From NCBI GenBank assembly GCA_003427395.1, contig BFEA01000462.1:273337-307359 (forward strand): DNA of 34,023 nucleotides, read 5' to 3'. Below, piece by piece: positions 32,895-34,023 of the stretch. The number at the start of each line of letters is the position of its first letter. The stretch's first letter is position 1. Below the pieces are notes generated by a model that saw only the letters and a list, made by a program, of their open reading frames with translations, did not search any database and was not told the DNA's origin. The position numbers and the translations under genes were made by a program. This DNA is from Chara braunii. Taxonomy: Eukaryota > Streptophyta > Charophyceae > Charales > Characeae.

Positions 32895-33255
32895 AAAGAT
32901 AAACATATGCAAATGTAGACAGAACGTTCGAGGTTTTACTTTTACAGCATACACATAAAAATGTAGACAGAACGTGCGAGGTTTTACTTTCACAGCATAC
33001 ACCTAATGTCCATGGCATGCGACACCAGTCACGATTACCCTTCTACCTCACTGCTAAGGTAATCATTTCAGCAACTATCCTTAGTATTTATACCCTTCGT
33101 TCCCAGTCCTTCTCCGCCACTTTCCCTATCCTTGCAGTGTACTCATCATCTATCCTCAGGATCTCCCGCAGTCGCTCTCTGTGTTGCCCTTGTCGTCGTC
33201 GATTTCCAACATGCCTTCAATCTGGAGCTACTTTCATCATATCTAATGATTCTGT
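32895..33255 (-). repeat. Right (5') pseudo-LTR with a 48-bp internal duplication
   Basis: Same sequence as 28700-29012, lengthened by a direct duplication of 48 bp: AAATGTAGACAGAACG starts at 32911 and again at 32959. As the junction between a truncated upstream copy and the full-length copy, it is the expected position for a Penelope-type pseudo-LTR. Confidence 0.9.
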
Positions 33256-33979
33256 GCATGCTACTCACGTACTCTCCTCTCTATTGGAGTTCCGTTTTAT
33301 TGTGCTACTTGCCTATAACTCCGCTGATTTTTTATACTGACTCGAATCTGGCCTTGTTTGTTGTTTTGTTCTTGTTTACTTTCATGGCCGTGGATTTTCC
33401 TTCATTTCCAGGTGAGTACTTTCTCTTTATTGGTTCGTTTCCACTGCTTTAGGTCTTTCATCTTCTATCTGTTTCGTATGTTTGGCAATGTGAGCGACAC
33501 TGTTACGTCGTTATATCTGCAGAAATTCCGTGATATTCCAGGGTACTTAGTCGTGTATGTTTCTTTTTCGTCCCTGAAAAATCATTTTCATTCCGTGCAA
33601 AATTATATTTTTGATTTTTGATTTTTGATTTTTCGATTTGTGATTTTAGCTTTATATTCCGAGTCGTGTGAATTTTTTGACGTATTTTATTCCGCACTTT
33701 AAGTTTTATATCTGTCGATTTGGTGCTTCTTGCTTTTCCAGGTACTCCTGGAATTTATTTTGGACGTCCGCGTCCCTGCAGTTTCAGATTAACGCAAGTA
33801 TCGCGGAGCGGGTTATTCTCCATGGGTAATCCATGAGTCGGAGTTCCCGTCTGAACAGGTCAATCGCGCGCGGTATATCCGCCATCTCGTATGTCTTAGC
33901 TACCATTCGATGAAAAGTTCCGATAATCGTCAAGGTCTTGGTTCTCTTAGAACCCGCACTCCTGAAGTGACGCAACGTC

Positions 33980-33981
<2 letters not shown>
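33256..33981 (-). pseudogene. Truncated upstream copy of the Penelope-like element (RT end and 3' region)
   Basis: A 65-codon minus-strand frame (33784-33981) reads GTFHRMVAKTYEMADIPRAI followed by DLFRRELRLMDYPWRI. This resembles the segment after the RT palm in Penelope-like proteins, with its F..EL...GYP block. Downstream to 33256 is untranslated AT-rich sequence. The copy is cut off directly at the (GA)n tract. Because the downstream main copy lacks the matching segment, homology is inferred from position and motif only. Confidence 0.5.

Positions 33982-34023
<42 letters not shown>
33980..34023. repeat. (GA)n microsatellite at the right edge
   Basis: A pure GA run from 33980 to the window end. 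It bounds the Penelope-like element on the side opposite to the GA tract at 28525-28700. Confidence 0.95.

Larger units (their letters stand above)
28700..33979 (-). mobile_element. Penelope-like retroelement with N-terminal GIY-YIG (Chlamys-type), partly tandem
   Basis: Read on the minus strand, this holds a truncated upstream copy (33979-33256), a pseudo-LTR (33255-32895), a long broken ORF (32593 to about 29029) and a second pseudo-LTR (29012-28700). The ORF shows a GIY-YIG nuclease before, not after, the reverse transcriptase, with a CxC motif between them. That arrangement defines the permuted N-terminal-endonuclease Penelope-like elements (Naiad and Chlamys groups). Both outer ends abut (GA)n tracts, which agrees with the microsatellite preference reported for that group. 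Stops (TGA, TAG) and frame changes show that it is inactive. Chlamys rather than Naiad is inferred from the green-lineage context. Confidence 0.85.

Noticed and set aside
33140-33170. CTGAGGA on the minus strand in the pseudo-LTR as a possible hammerhead CUGANGA box
   Set aside because: No stem II can be drawn before the next GAAA. The permuted Penelope-like group is reported to lack canonical hammerhead motifs.
1-34023. CRISPR arrays, bacterial operons, phage or defence systems
   Set aside because: No regularly spaced palindromic repeats with unique spacers, no dense co-oriented ORFs and no ribosome-binding sites. The 104-bp periodic array has no variable spacers and carries tRNA promoter-like boxes. 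The window is eukaryotic.

Overview
This is a stretch of nuclear DNA from a eukaryote, almost certainly from the green lineage. No intact host gene is visible. The window consists of degenerate transposable elements, simple repeats, a segmental duplication and one insertion of mitochondrial DNA. The clues to the host are indirect. The mitochondrial fragment carries atp4 (ORF25/YMF39) of the kind I associate with charophyte algae and bryophytes, next to an elongator-tRNA-Met-like sequence. The Penelope-like element at the right end has the permuted domain order (GIY-YIG nuclease before the reverse transcriptase) known from green algae, spike mosses and others. A streptophyte alga such as Chara is my best guess, but the window does not prove it.

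Layout. 1-1440: pyrimidine-rich low-complexity DNA with CT and AC microsatellites. 1440-8792 (+): an old, heavily mutated non-LTR retrotransposon of L1 type, with an ORF1 zinc knuckle, APE endonuclease, reverse transcriptase, C-terminal Cys motif and poly-A tail. 8793-14200: mostly AT-rich sequence without recognisable genes. 14200-19630: a nest of small repeats, including a 731-bp element with CAGGGTTACC inverted ends (hAT-like, non-autonomous) and relatives of it. 19630-21990: anonymous DNA with one GC-richer open frame broken by a single stop.

21990-22740: a tandem array of tRNA-like modules (A-box and B-box motifs on the minus strand) with a period of about 104 bp. 22493-27835: a direct tandem duplication of a unit of about 2.3 kb; its left part contains two of the tRNA-like modules. 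The first copy is interrupted by about 740 bp of mitochondrial DNA (tRNA-Met-like, atp4, then part of a LAGLIDADG endonuclease gene on the other strand). The second copy keeps the uninterrupted site.

28500-34023: a Penelope-like retroelement on the minus strand, bounded by (GA)n microsatellites on both sides. It has 313/361-bp pseudo-LTRs, a truncated upstream copy in tandem, and an ORF remnant that reads RS-rich region, coiled coil, SAP-like segment, GIY-YIG, CxC linker, RT. It is broken by stops and frameshifts.

The most interesting points are the permuted Penelope-like element and its microsatellite target, the tRNA-like 104-bp array, and the chimeric mitochondrial insertion with its built-in empty-site control. 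All family assignments are from reading motifs; no database search was possible.
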